Position numbers and translations under genes: made by a program
From: Maratus speciosus
Lineage: Eukaryota > Arthropoda > Arachnida > Araneae > Salticidae
DNA length: 64,000 nt
Assembly: GCA_963932465.1 (NCBI GenBank)
Contig: OZ010789.1
Coordinates: 592,359,581 to 592,423,580 of the forward strand
Direction: 5' to 3'
In this document: positions 49,099 through 58,414 of the stretch, in pieces
Numbering within the stretch: the first letter of the stretch is position 1
Layout of the letters: every line of letters starts with the position of its first letter
Notes under the pieces: generated by a model
Seen by the model: the letters and a program-made list of their open reading frames with translations, nothing else
What the model was told of the DNA's origin: nothing
The model's database searches: none

Positions 49099-50151
49099 CT
49101 ACAGAAGATGCTCGAAATTTCGACCTTGGGCCATGATGCAGGCTTCGCACCTCCGTCGCATTGAGGAGTGTGTGTTTCCAACAATGCCAGGAGTATCTCT
49201 GATCTGCCCTGCAGCTGCCACAATGCGCGCCACAAGTTCTTCAGCACTGCTGACAGGTGTATGGTATACCTCGGCCTTCAGGTAACCCCAAAGGAAGAAA
49301 TCCAAGCAGGTGAGGTCTGGTGATCGGGCAGGCCAGTGAACTGGACCCCCACGCCCGATCCACCGCTGGCCATACCTTGCGTTTAGATAAAGACGCACGT
49401 CGTTCGTGTAATGGGCCGGAGCTCCATCGTGCTGGAACCACATCTGGCGACGCGAACCTTCGGGTACGTGCGCCTCATCCAGAAGCTGCGGCAGCACTTG
49501 ATCCAGGAAAATCAGGTAATTTCCACCTGTCAGCCGTTCAGGTAACAAATAAGGGCCAATGAGGCAATCCCCCAGAATGCCGGCCCACACATTTACTGAG
49601 AAACGCTCCTGGGCTGCTCGGCTTCTGGTTTCATGTGGATTTTCATCACACCACACATGACTGTTGTGGGCGTTCCACATTCCCTCCCGGCTGAAGGTGG
49701 ACTCGTCCGTAAACAAAATGCTGTTTACAAAACGGGGATCCCTGGATCTCATCGCCAAGTACCATCTTGAGAATTCCACTCGAGGGCCAAAATCCTGCTC
49801 TCTGAGCAACTGCACCCGCTGGATGTGGTAGGGGTGCAGATTCCGGGAACGTAAGATGCGCCACGCAGTTGCTTGCGAAATGCCAACATGTCTGGCGATA
49901 TCTCTCGTGCTAAGACCTGGGTTGTCCTCAACCAGGTTAAGCACAGCCTCTTCGTTGTCGGGGGTGCTCACTGATCGCTCCCGTTCAGGCCTGCCTCCGT
50001 CGAAAGATCCCGTTGTGGACAACCTCTGGTGTACTCGAGCGAAGAAGGCATGGCAGGGGATTTGCCTGTTGGGGTAACGCTCGGCGTACAACCGCTGAGC
50101 GGCTCGTCCATTACAACCAGCAGCGCCATACGCCAAATGCATGTCAGCCAA
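49099..50151 (-). CDS. Mariner-like DD41D transposase, intact
   Basis: This 350-residue protein is a transposase of the Tc1/mariner/IS630 superfamily that would bind the element's ends and cut and paste it in the nucleus. Residues 1-45 (HLAYGAAGCNGRAAQRLYAE) form the N-terminal DNA-binding region common in insect transposases of this kind; a helix-turn-helix follows at about 84-111 (DIARHVGISQATAWRIL). The catalytic acids are D149 (FTDES), D242 (FQHDGAPAH) and D284 (SPDLTCLDFFLWG). Exactly 41 residues separate the last two, giving DD41D as in the rosa/Visitor group. No stop or frameshift interrupts it, and length and start are normal for the family. It is much richer in G+C than its surroundings, which fits horizontal arrival, and lies about 320 bp inside the right arm. 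Promoter not identified. A dead relative lies at 57158-57432. Confidence 0.93.
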   Translation of the reverse strand: MADMHLAYGAAGCNGRAAQRLYAERYPNRQIPCHAFFARVHQRLSTTGSFDGGRPERERSVSTPDNEEAVLNLVEDNPGLSTRDIARHVGISQATAWRILRSRNLHPYHIQRVQLLREQDFGPRVEFSRWYLAMRSRDPRFVNSILFTDESTFSREGMWNAHNSHVWCDENPHETRSRAAQERFSVNVWAGILGDCLIGPYLLPERLTGGNYLIFLDQVLPQLLDEAHVPEGSRRQMWFQHDGAPAHYTNDVRLYLNARYGQRWIGRGGPVHWPARSPDLTCLDFFLWGYLKAEVYHTPVSSAEELVARIVAAAGQIRDTPGIVGNTHSSMRRRCEACIMAQGRNFEHLL

Positions 50152-50466
50152 TTCAGAGTTTGTTTACCGTTCCATCCTACTACCGATCTGCAGACAAGTA
50201 ACCCGAAGCTTAAGTAGGTACCGCACGTTCAAAAGACGTGTCTGCGCATACAACTACGTCATCTCGCGTTGTCGTCTACGCATTACGTATCTTTTGCATA
50301 TCGATATGGTACGATATCTTTTGCATAAATCAGCAAAAAGCACCTTATGTAAATTTTATTGCGCGCATTGTGCATGATTGAAACCAGCTATGTTTGTTAA
50401 AAAAAAAAAAAAAACTGCAGTTTTAATAGCTTCTTATGATAAGTAAATTACTCTCTTGTTTTGTTT
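50152..50466. other. Transposase 5' leader inside the DD41D element
   Basis: This is the 315 bp between the transposase start and the right arm. It probably holds the promoter, but no TATA-like element can be assigned with confidence. An A run lies at about 50401-50414. Confidence 0.4.
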
Positions 50467-51094
50467 CTAACTGATCGTAGCGCCCCGTTTCCAGTTAGCG
50501 TCCGAAATGTCAACGAATTATGTTTTTTGCCCAAAGCGCCCCCTATCGATGTTTCTTTTTGTACCGTTCAACTGAGTTTCAGAGAGCCCCAGCAAACAGA
50601 ATCATGAAAATGCATGCCATAAGTCAAGAAATCTGTTTGTTTATCTCCTAGGAGCCTTCGAGTTTCGACCACCCTGTACTTTGACATTTTATTCCGGCTC
50701 TTACGCTTTTTGCAGGGCTCTACTTTTGGGTTCAAACTTTAAGTTAGAGTATAAACTTTGGCGAGCATGTGTTAAATTATCAAAATAACGGGCTTAAAGT
50801 TGTTGTCTAGCTCTCCAAAGTCTGCAGCGCCCCCTATCCATGTTTTAAGAGATACGCTTATCAAATTGGTACTGAAGAAAGTCTAAACAAACAGAATCAT
50901 TTCGACGCAACAAGCAAGAAAATCTAACCATTTCCCTAGTTTTTATGACGTTTCGAATTTCGGCACCCAAATTTTCGAAAGCGCCTAGCGCCTTACCATC
51001 GCGTCAGGGACCCGACAGTCCCTATTCAAAAATGTTCGTCTAGGTGTGCTCTATCGATCCTTAAAGTTTGTCACCGACGAGCTGAATCACCCTG
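50467..51094 (-). repeat. Right terminal inverted repeat of the DD41D element
   Basis: Mirror of 43887-44514, ending GCTGAATCACCCTG before TA. The internal second end, CGACCACCCTGTACTTTGAC, lies at 50667-50686. Confidence 0.88.
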
Positions 51095-51110
51095 TATATA
51101 AACAAAACTT

Positions 51111-51870
51111 ATACAAAAAATATTGGGGATTTTCATTAGCATGGAGTTCGCATGGGGTAGTTTGAAAAATTCTAAAATATTACGAAGAATCCCTTTTTTT
51201 TCTTTAATTTTTTTGTGATAAATGTACGCCATAATGCATATAATGTACCCTTGAATATTATTTAAAGTGAAATTTACAAAAAATAAAAAAATGATTTTAA
51301 AGGTCCTTCACTCCCTTTAATATTATCAGTTTCCCCACTCCCTCCATTTGAATCTAACATCGCTTTTACTACGCAATTCCTGGCATACACAAGTGTCATT
51401 TCCATTTCCAAACCAAAAGCCCATGCAATAGAAACTTTAAAAATTTCAGACGATGATTGCTTTTTTAAATTCAGTTTTATTGCTGTTAGAGTTCCAATAA
51501 GAGAATTCCATTTCCGTTTTAAGATTTATAGTTGCAGTAGAAGTAAATGTATTTCCTTGAATTGATCTCTGTATGTCGATTATTTTTGAAATAACGAAAA
51601 ATACTGAACCTGGAATGAAAAGAAAAATTGCAAAATATTTTATAAATGAAAAAAAATATATTTTACATTTTCATTGAAATGATTACAGAAAGGTCAGTTT
51701 TTTTTTTAGAAATTGATTTTGAAATATATATAAATCTTTCGTATAAGGGATATTTAGGAAAAGCCTGTTGTTAAATATTAGCCTATTACATAAATAATTT
51801 TATTTGTTCTTTTATTCTGAAAAAACAATATTGTAGTATAAAATAAAAGGTAAACTTGTAGTTTATAATA
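51111..51870. other. AT-rich spacer, nothing recognised
   Basis: No gene or repeat could be supported between the DD41D element and the next TA-flanked element. Confidence 0.5.
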
Positions 51871-51927
51871 TACAGGGTGCGTACAAATGATGGACCCGAT
51901 TTAAAAAACATCATATTTTCGAAAGTA

Positions 51928-53232
51928 CAGGGTGGCTACTACATACTGTTACAAATATTTAGTCATTTTATTTTACAAACATAAAATACAAAATGATAAC
52001 TACACTAATATGATGAACGTCAGAGATGAAAGTTTACCGGGAAATATTTTTTTCTCGAATTGACCACCATCTTTATTGATTACCAAAAATAGTCTTTTAT
52101 GCCATTGTCCGACTGCGGCACGAATCATTTTAAGAGGTAATCGGTACCATTCACGCAATATGGAAGCTTTGAGAGAGTCGAAACTTCTGTGTTTGTTGCT
52201 ATTTACTTTAACCTTTAAAATACCCCAGGCGCAATAATTAAAAGGATTTCGATCCAGTGAAGAAGATGGCTAATCTTCTTGCATGGTAAAGTTTGGACAA
52301 TTGACAGGGAGCCAAGCCTGTGTTGACTTAGCTCCGTTCGAAGGTGCAGAATCTTGCTGAGATCTCCAATTCTTTTTGGAATAGAACCTGTCAGCCTGTG
52401 CATTAAGTGTGTAGCCAATATGTCTTGTTTGTAATATTAGCATTGATTTTTATCCCTTTAGCGTTGAACTTCCGATGCAGTTTCCCATTGTTTGACACTG
52501 CAGTCTAAACCATAACAGAATTCTTGTTCTGAAAGCGTTTAGCAGTTCGAAAGATTCCAGGCATATCCTCGAGGGTTGCTGAATATACGATATCTTTTTT
52601 AGCATTCCAACACTGTTCAGTGCAAAGTTTCTTTGCATCAGAAAATATTATTCTGTCAACACTTTTCCTACCATGCCGCTTCATCAGTTTCTTCCTTCTT
52701 TGTAATCTTTTAGTTCTTTGTGCAGCAGTCAAACCTTGAATTTTTCTTTTGCGATAAGGACAGTAACCTAGATCTTCATTTATAACAACTTGCATAGTTC
52801 TGCGACTCACGTTCTCTTCTGCAGCCATTTTATTTGTGGAATTTGTGGATGTCATCGCACCTTTTAATGGATTATTTTGATGCGCTCTATTGTGCGAACT
52901 GGGCGTGGATGGCCAGACCTAGATCGATCTTTACATAGCTACTAGTATCCAATAATCGATTTATAGTTCTATATGTAAACGTTCCTTTAAAACCAAGGCA
53001 TTTTAATTGCTTAAAGATTTTACCTGTGGAAAATCTGCGACCAAAGAGCTGTTTAATCATAATTCTTTTGGCCTCCCTCTTTAAAATAATTTTAAATATT
53101 TGCTTTACAACAAAATTTTTCTGCACTAATAGAAGATTGTCAAACGCTAAAATAGAGAAATAAATTGTTTTAACATAAGATTGAAATTAATTCGTATTTT
53201 TTGGAGTGTTACAGTATTTAGTACCCACCCTG
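51928..53232 (-). mobile_element. 1305-bp mariner-type element nested in the fold-back arm
   Basis: The ends CAGGGTGGCTACTACATACT and its mirror (AGTATTTAGTACCCACCCTG) are flanked by TA at 51926-51927 and 53233-53234. The length is typical of a mariner. Its single gene, on the minus strand, is decayed. Confidence 0.88.
52050..53126 (-). pseudogene. Mariner-like transposase pseudogene
   Basis: Fragments in different minus-strand frames follow transposase order. First is an N-terminal region (53126-52887: FKQLKCLGFKGTFTYRTINR). Next is an AEENVSRRTMQVVINEDLG to RKIQGLTAAQRTKRLQRRKK block, leading to the first catalytic Asp in RIIFSDAKK (within 52855-52505). Then comes QQDSAPSNGAKSTQAWL with the second Asp, and SSLDRNPFNYCAWGILKVKV, where the third acid has become Asn. 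A C-terminal HKRLFLVINKDGGQFE closes it. The spacing between second and third positions is 37 residues, counting one stop. Frameshifts, stops and the lost third acid make it inactive. Confidence 0.82.
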
Positions 53233-53292
53233 TACTGTACATATTACAATAAGTGATACATGAATCTAAAACGAAATATACCAAGTTTCTTC

Positions 53293-53736
53293 AGTTACAA
53301 ATGTTCAATGTGTGACCCTCTTGTTACACGGCGTACGCCCAATCTGTAATCCAGTTCGTTCCAAATATTTTGTAGCATCATTCTGTTAATGGTTCTGAAT
53401 GCTGCAGAAATGCGTTCTTTAAGTTCTGGCAGTTTTTTCGGCATTAGTGGTACTTAAGAATGTCTTTGAAGTAACCCCACAAAAAGAAATCACATGCTGT
53501 TAGGTCTGGGAATCTTAGTGGCTGTGTGATAACACCATCACCCGAATGAGGACAGCGCAAATTTTGCGTTTCAGCAGGATGGAGTCACCTCATTGGTCTT
53601 TGCAGGTACATAGTTACTTGAACGAGGAGATTCTACCCCGGTGGATGGAGCGTTTGGTGTTTGGAACGAACTGGACTACAGATTGGACGTATGCCGTGTA
53701 ACAAGAGGGTCACACATCGAACATTTGTAACTGAAA
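53293..53736 (+). pseudogene. Hairpin of a second mariner-like transposase 3' end
   Basis: On the plus strand (about 53568-53702) the frame reads AFQQDG, then after a frame slip PHWSLQVHSYLNEEILPRWM, then directly FGTNWTTDWTYAV and a stop. The normal stretch between the second Asp and the C-terminus is deleted. The C-terminal part is also present in reverse at about 53293-53372, with more upstream sequence in frame (PDLTACDFFLWGYFKD near 53475-53530 on the minus strand). So 3' ends of one transposase gene face each other and form the stem of the surrounding fold-back element. Confidence 0.7.
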
Positions 53737-53860
53737 ATATTATTATATTTTTCTTTGAATTAATGTTTCACTTATCGTAAGAAGTTCAGTTGTTTCGAAA
53801 ATATGACTTTCTAAAATCGAGACCATCATTTGTACTCACCCGGTATGTACAAGAAATATA

Positions 53861-54313
53861 CCGGGTGTCCCAAAAAGGACTGACTGATTTTAAAATTCAA
53901 TAACTTGCAAACGGTGACAGATATTAAAAAAATTCTTGCAGGAGGGTTATGCATAAGGTCAAAAGTTTTATTACAGTGATTTTCAATTTTAGTTCGATTT
54001 ACAAACAATAGATGGCGCTGTAAGCAATAGTCGCTAAATACAGGCTCGAATTTCGCTCCTTTATCTTGTTCCATGCAGAAAAAGGAGATGGAAATGTATT
54101 ATCCGGGCCACGAAGTACCAAAAATCGAGCCTGAATTTAGCGTCTATTGATCGCAGCGCCATCTATTGTTTGTAATTCGAACTAAAATTGAAAATCACTG
54201 TAAAAAAACTTTTGACCTTATGCATAACCCTCCTGCAAGAATTTTTTAAATATCTGTCACCGTTTACAAGTTATTGAATTTTAAAATCAGTCAGTCCTTT
54301 TTGGGACACCCGG
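53861..54313. mobile_element. 453-bp MITE with ~200-bp TIRs, TA-flanked
   Basis: The ends CCGGGTGTCCCAAAAAGGAC and its complement are flanked by TA at 53859-53860 and 54314-54315. The arms stay paired through CTTGCAGGAGGGTTATGCAT and ATGGCGCTG to about 54070 and from about 54105. The short loop has no gene. Confidence 0.9.
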
Positions 54314-54447
54314 TATATATTTGCATATATATATATATATATATAAAGAATCAGTTGAGACCTATGAAATACTTTAATTAAAGCTGGAATTATATATAAA
54401 CCATTCATATTTAAATATTTTAGCCCCCGATACGCTATTTCTTTCAG

Positions 54448-54699
54448 ACAACAATTAAAGTGTCGCCGCTAAAAGATAAATTTACAGGTAACCATAAGCC
54501 ACCCGTAAAACGAAGCAGGCGTAGCATTGTACCGTTAACTACTGAAAATCTACTGCGATTTTTTTTAACTTCTAAACATCGCACAATTACAATTTTCACA
54601 CCGCCGTATAGGGAAACCTATAAGCATTTGGTGAACTTTCTTTTTAATATAAACAGTAATAGAACACAGATTATATATTATACTTGTTTAAACAAATAA
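54448..54699 (+). other. Possible terminal exon, 83 codons
   Basis: A pyrimidine-rich TATTTCTTTCAG ends at 54447 and resembles a splice acceptor. The frame that starts immediately after it is open from 54424 through 54699. It reads TTIKVSPLKDKFTGNHKPPV, then KRSRRSIVPLTTENLLRFFL, and ends YYTCLNK. The stop TAA overlaps AATAAAG, a possible polyadenylation signal. The protein is not recognised and no partner exon is seen. This may be chance. Confidence 0.2.
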
Positions 54700-54843
54700 A
54701 GTTCATGCTTACTTTTCTAAGTAGCGCAGGTTTGGCTTATAGTAAGTAAAGACATGACCATCAAATAAATAATACAGAAACATCTTTCCCATAATATATA
54801 CATTTATCTGGACAAAACAGCACACATCACTAAGTTGGTTTTT

Positions 54844-54953
54844 ACTAAGTTGGTTTACGCCTTGTTAGCAATGTGATAATTCACATCTTTAATGTTCAAT
54901 AATTTCAAGCGTAATTTCACTGCTAAAAAGTTGTTGAAAAATTAATTAAAATT
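54844..54953 (+). repeat. Direct repeat, left copy
   Basis: The block starts ACTAAGTTGGTTTACGCCTT and ends AATTAATTAAAATT. It is repeated almost perfectly at 55168-55278. A partial duplication of CACTAAGTTGGTTT lies just before it. Confidence 0.85.
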
Positions 54954-55089
54954 GTATATTCACCGATGCTGGGTTCATTTGCGTCTCATGTTACGCCGCT
55001 AGATTGTGTGCTCATGAAGACTTTTCCATCTAGTGCTGCGGTAGCAGCCTTACCGACTTATATAAGTGAGAGATGCCAAGCTGGGCATC

Positions 55090-55161
55090 GTCCTTGTGGT
55101 TTAGTGGTAGAGCACTGAAGATCTATTCCAAGGGGCCCGGGTTCGATTCCCGGCTTGGATA
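55090..55161 (+). tRNA. tRNA-like sequence, probably a pseudogene or SINE head
   Basis: It has an A box GTGGTTTAGTGGTAGAGC and a perfect B box GGGTTCGATTCCC within a 5-bp T-stem (CCGGG/CCCGG). The acceptor GTCCTTG against CTTGGAT has two T-T mismatches, and the anticodon stem does not pair convincingly. That argues against a working tRNA. The closest look is to tRNA-Gly-like genes. It lies between 110-bp direct repeats, with no A tail. Confidence 0.5.
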
Positions 55162-55167
55162 TTTTTC

Positions 55168-55278
55168 ACTAAGTTGGTTTACGCCTTGTTAGCAATGTGA
55201 TAATTAACATCTTTAATATTCAATAATTTCAAGCGTAATTTCACTGCTGAAAAGTACTTGAAAAATTAATTAAAATTC
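55168..55278 (+). repeat. Direct repeat, right copy
   Basis: Near-identical to 54844-54953 and in the same orientation. The two enclose 214 bp with the tRNA-like sequence. Confidence 0.85.
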
Positions 55279-56895
55279 CTATGTATAGTTAGTGTTGCTA
55301 TAAAACTTTTTTAATGGAACTATTTTGACCTAATTTAACAATTAGTAGCTCTTAAAATAATTATTCGATTAAAAAACGGTCTATTTCAGCGTTTTTATAA
55401 AATATCTCTCTATAATACTACCCACGTTCATATTTTTGTGCTGAGTAGTTCTCATAATATTAGCGAATAAAGATCGCAGGTCACAAAAATTCATTTACGG
55501 CAGCGGTGACAGCTTTACTTACTTTTTTTAGAATAGTGAGATGCAAGTGTTTGTTTATTATTAAATGTCTCTTTTTCAATTTTAATGTCTTGATAAAGAA
55601 TATCCTTTACGGTATTCACTTTTTAAAATTTGAAAAAAAAAAAAAAAAAAAAAAATAAGAGATGGGTATCCTAAAATCCCAGTTTCCCTTTATAAAACAA
55701 GCATACCTGTTTCTTAATTACTGCATATTATTATTTTTTTTCGCTTTAATGAAATTTAATTTATTTTCTTAACTTTCTAACATTTGTATGAACTAGAATT
55801 GCTCCAAGGTAATTTTTGTAATCGCTGTCGAAAAGCTGTTTTTCTTTGTTCTTTTAAAATTTTATTTGTGTCGAAATTGCCTCGGGTAAAATTTAGTCAT
55901 GATCGAAATAATAAACTTTTCATATTATTATTTTTTCCTTATTCGTTTATCATAGCTTTACAAAAAAAAAAAAAAAAAACATAAAAAAAAAAACAAAAAA
56001 AAACAAAACAAAAAAAAAACCGTAATCTATGTTAAATTATTCCGTTTTTTAGAAAATAAGTTAATTTAATATTTTGAAACATAATCATATTATAATCTTT
56101 GGTTAAAAATGAACTTTATATTGTTTTTATAGTTGATTGTATTGTTTTTATATTGAATTTGAATTTTATTTTCGAAGCTTCTTAATTATAAAATTTTAGT
56201 GTTTAATGCGTTATTTTTTTATATCTTGCTACAATTTGATTGCTTTAATATATATACATCATTTAATGAAATTACAAGTTAGAAGTGGAAAAACATTCCA
56301 ATAAATCGAGATTTTTATTTTTTGACGCACGAATTTCCTTTCTGACATTACAAAATCTTGTATCACTGATTTTAAGTACACATCTACGTTTTATTTAATC
56401 GCGTAATTTCTGCCATGAAATAAGACAAATAGTACAATTACAAAACAGTGGTAAGACACCTGGAAGGTGTGCAATTAATTTACAAAAACGTTGGGACTTG
56501 CTTGTTAAGTTTTCACAGATAAAGTTTACGATTGATGAAGTATTGTAGTACTTCTTAAAATTTCTGGAAGGCACTTATGGATTTTTATATAGAAATATAT
56601 ATTTTATGTCTACTTAACATGCAACTACCAATTCTTTATAAATTAAATACTAGAGCACTATGACTGTTTGCAGACCCGAAAATGCTTACTATCGGACGTT
56701 ATACATATATTTAGGAATATAACGACTTTCTTCTATTGTCCTTATGTGTTGTTAACTTTTTCAAAATCATAGCCTATCCTAGCTCCCATAAAAATTCACA
56801 AATTAATTTTCGATCGTACTAACGTACTACTTATATTATAATTACAAATAATATATAATTAAACCAATATGTATTAATTGTTAAATTGAACGTAC
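55279..56895. other. AT-rich DNA with A runs
   Basis: A runs lie at about 55630-55656 and 55960-56020. No gene, RNA or element was recognised. Confidence 0.5.
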
Positions 56896-56899
<4 letters not shown>

Positions 56900-56947
<48 letters not shown>

Positions 56948-56948
56948 A
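56900..56948. repeat. TA/TG microsatellite
   Basis: A (TA)n run passes into (TG)n directly beside the end of the next element. Confidence 0.9.
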
Positions 56949-57565
56949 TAGGGTGTAACTGAAAAAGGGGTAAAAAGTTTACGGGGTGATAGAATGCAGC
57001 TATACGAGCAAATTTCGTCACGGAATGTATGGTTGGAACGCAATGTGCGAGAACTTCAAAGATAGTTTTCCACTGCCGCAGTTAAAGAATTAACACAAGA
57101 ATGAGAAGAGATGCTTCTGAAAACATTTATTAGCCGTAATGTAATTAATGTACATGCTCAAAGAAATTGCTCAAAAGATCATTTGTCAGCTGTAGTGCAC
57201 GCTTCACCCATGTGGCATAGGGACTGACGCACATTTGCTGAGACACCAGGCATTTCCCGAATATCACCGGCAACAACTACAATCCTGACCCTATGACAGT
57301 GGATTCATATCAGTTTCAATGGGACAATCGTAGATTAGGCTTTTCATATGACCTCATAGTTCAATGACGATAGAACCGGCGATCTTGCTGGCCAAGCTAC
57401 GGGACCACTTGAACCAATCCATCGCCCTGGGACAGTGGAAAACTATCTTTTAACTTCTCTCCACTTGCGTTACGACCATACATTTTATGAAACATTTTTG
57501 GTTGTACAGCTCCGTTATATTAACCTTTAATGTTTAGCCCACATTTATAGATACCCCCTGCATAT
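56948..57565. mobile_element. Degraded ~0.6-kb remnant of a DD41D-type element
   Basis: A left GGGTGTAACTGAAAAAGGGG is loosely mirrored by a right TATAGATACCCCCTGC. An inner pair AAGATAGTTTTCCACTG (about 57057) and CAGTGGAAAACTATCTT (about 57432) is clear. Between them lies the 3' part of a transposase gene. This is consistent with an internally deleted, fold-back-like derivative. Confidence 0.55.
57158..57432 (-). pseudogene. DD41D transposase relic, C-terminal third
   Basis: A single minus-strand frame aligns by eye to residues 263-350 of the intact transposase at 49099-50151. RWIGSSGPVAWPARSP aligns with RWIGRGGPVHWPARSP. RIVVVAGDIREMPGVSANVR aligns with RIVAAAGQIRDTPGIVGNTH. The last block SLCHMGEACTTADK, stop, SFEQFL aligns with SMRRRCEACIMAQGRNFEHL. 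The third catalytic acid has become Asn (LSSLNY), the Asp of SPD is Val, and four internal stops are present. It is dead but clearly of the same group, diverged enough to be a separate, older lineage. Confidence 0.85.
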
Positions 57566-58204
57566 GATTTTGCTATAGAGAAAACTATGCAGGATGATAT
57601 TCAAGATAGAATAATATTTCTTTTGTTTATGTAAAATGAATCATTTTGGAAATAACGTCTTGGAATGAAAGTTGTATATTATAGTAATGTATTTTAATGA
57701 ATTGTTGTGCAAAGAATGCAAGAAGCAGAATAAAGAACTGAACTTTAATATTTAAAACTAATTTGATCCAGGCAAATCAACTTATCTAAAGAGCCAATGT
57801 ACAATGTAATAAATTTTGCCAATTTTACGTCATGCATTATAAAATAGTGTGTAAAGGTATGATAGACTGTAAACGAAAGTTAGATACGAGGAGAGAAAGA
57901 TGATGGGAGACAAGGAAAGAGAGAAAAAATAATTTCCTTTCACGATCATGTTTGCAAGCATGCACACAACGTGACATGTTATTTCGAAATTGAACAAAAT
58001 ATTATATAAAAATACATTTGAATCATATAAAAAGTTTTTTTTACGTTTCATGCGTTTAAAATGAAAATTTGTATTACCAAACTAGGAACAGTTAAGTTTT
58101 TAGAAATTTTAGTAATTTAAATAACGATATAATTTCAGAGGATTCTTTTTTTTTTTGACTATGCATGTTTCTTATACTCAGGAATTCAGTGATATTAGAA
58201 TGTA

Positions 58205-58248
<44 letters not shown>

Positions 58249-58410
58249 ATTTAACAGCAAATAATTTAAAAAAATGAAATTATTGATAAAATTTAATGTA
58301 TTGCTATTTCATAACATAGAAAATTTTTAAGATTAATTTTTATATTTAAACGATTGAGTAATAAAAATTGAATATCAACAGTTAATTAAATAACAATAAT
58401 TGTTATCTAA
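57566..58410. other. AT-rich spacer with a 42-base A run
   Basis: The A run is at 58206-58247. No element body was recognised next to it. No gene. Confidence 0.5.
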
Positions 58411-58414
58411 AAGG

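Larger units (their letters stand above)
43887..51094 (-). mobile_element. 7.2-kb DD41D mariner-like element with 628-bp TIRs, interior invaded
   Basis: The left arm 43887-44514 and right arm 50467-51094 are reverse complements of equal length (628 bp) with only occasional differences. They are flanked by TA at 43885-43886 and 51095-51096. Mirror symmetry continues about 12 bp further out on both sides (GTTTTGTTTATATA), so the true border is uncertain. Between the arms lie an intact transposase gene close to the right arm and several foreign insertions. Without those insertions the element would be a few kilobases shorter. The intact gene and good arm identity suggest relatively recent mobility. 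Confidence 0.82.
51873..53843. mobile_element. TA-flanked fold-back element with a nested mariner
   Basis: The left end CAGGGTGCGTACAAATGATG is mirrored at the right (CATCATTTGTACTCACCCGG), with TA outside (51871-51872 and 53844-53845). After about 50 bp the left arm is interrupted by a 1305-bp insertion (51928-53232). It resumes at about 53235 and again mirrors the right arm (TTCAGTTACAAATGTTC with GAACATTTGTAACTGAA). The arms end in transposase 3' sequence, so the element is a hairpin made from a transposon end. Confidence 0.8.

Noticed and set aside
49241..50377. Several 60-80-codon frames overlapping the DD41D transposase on either strand
   Set aside because: They are shadows caused by its high G+C content; only the 350-codon frame has domains.
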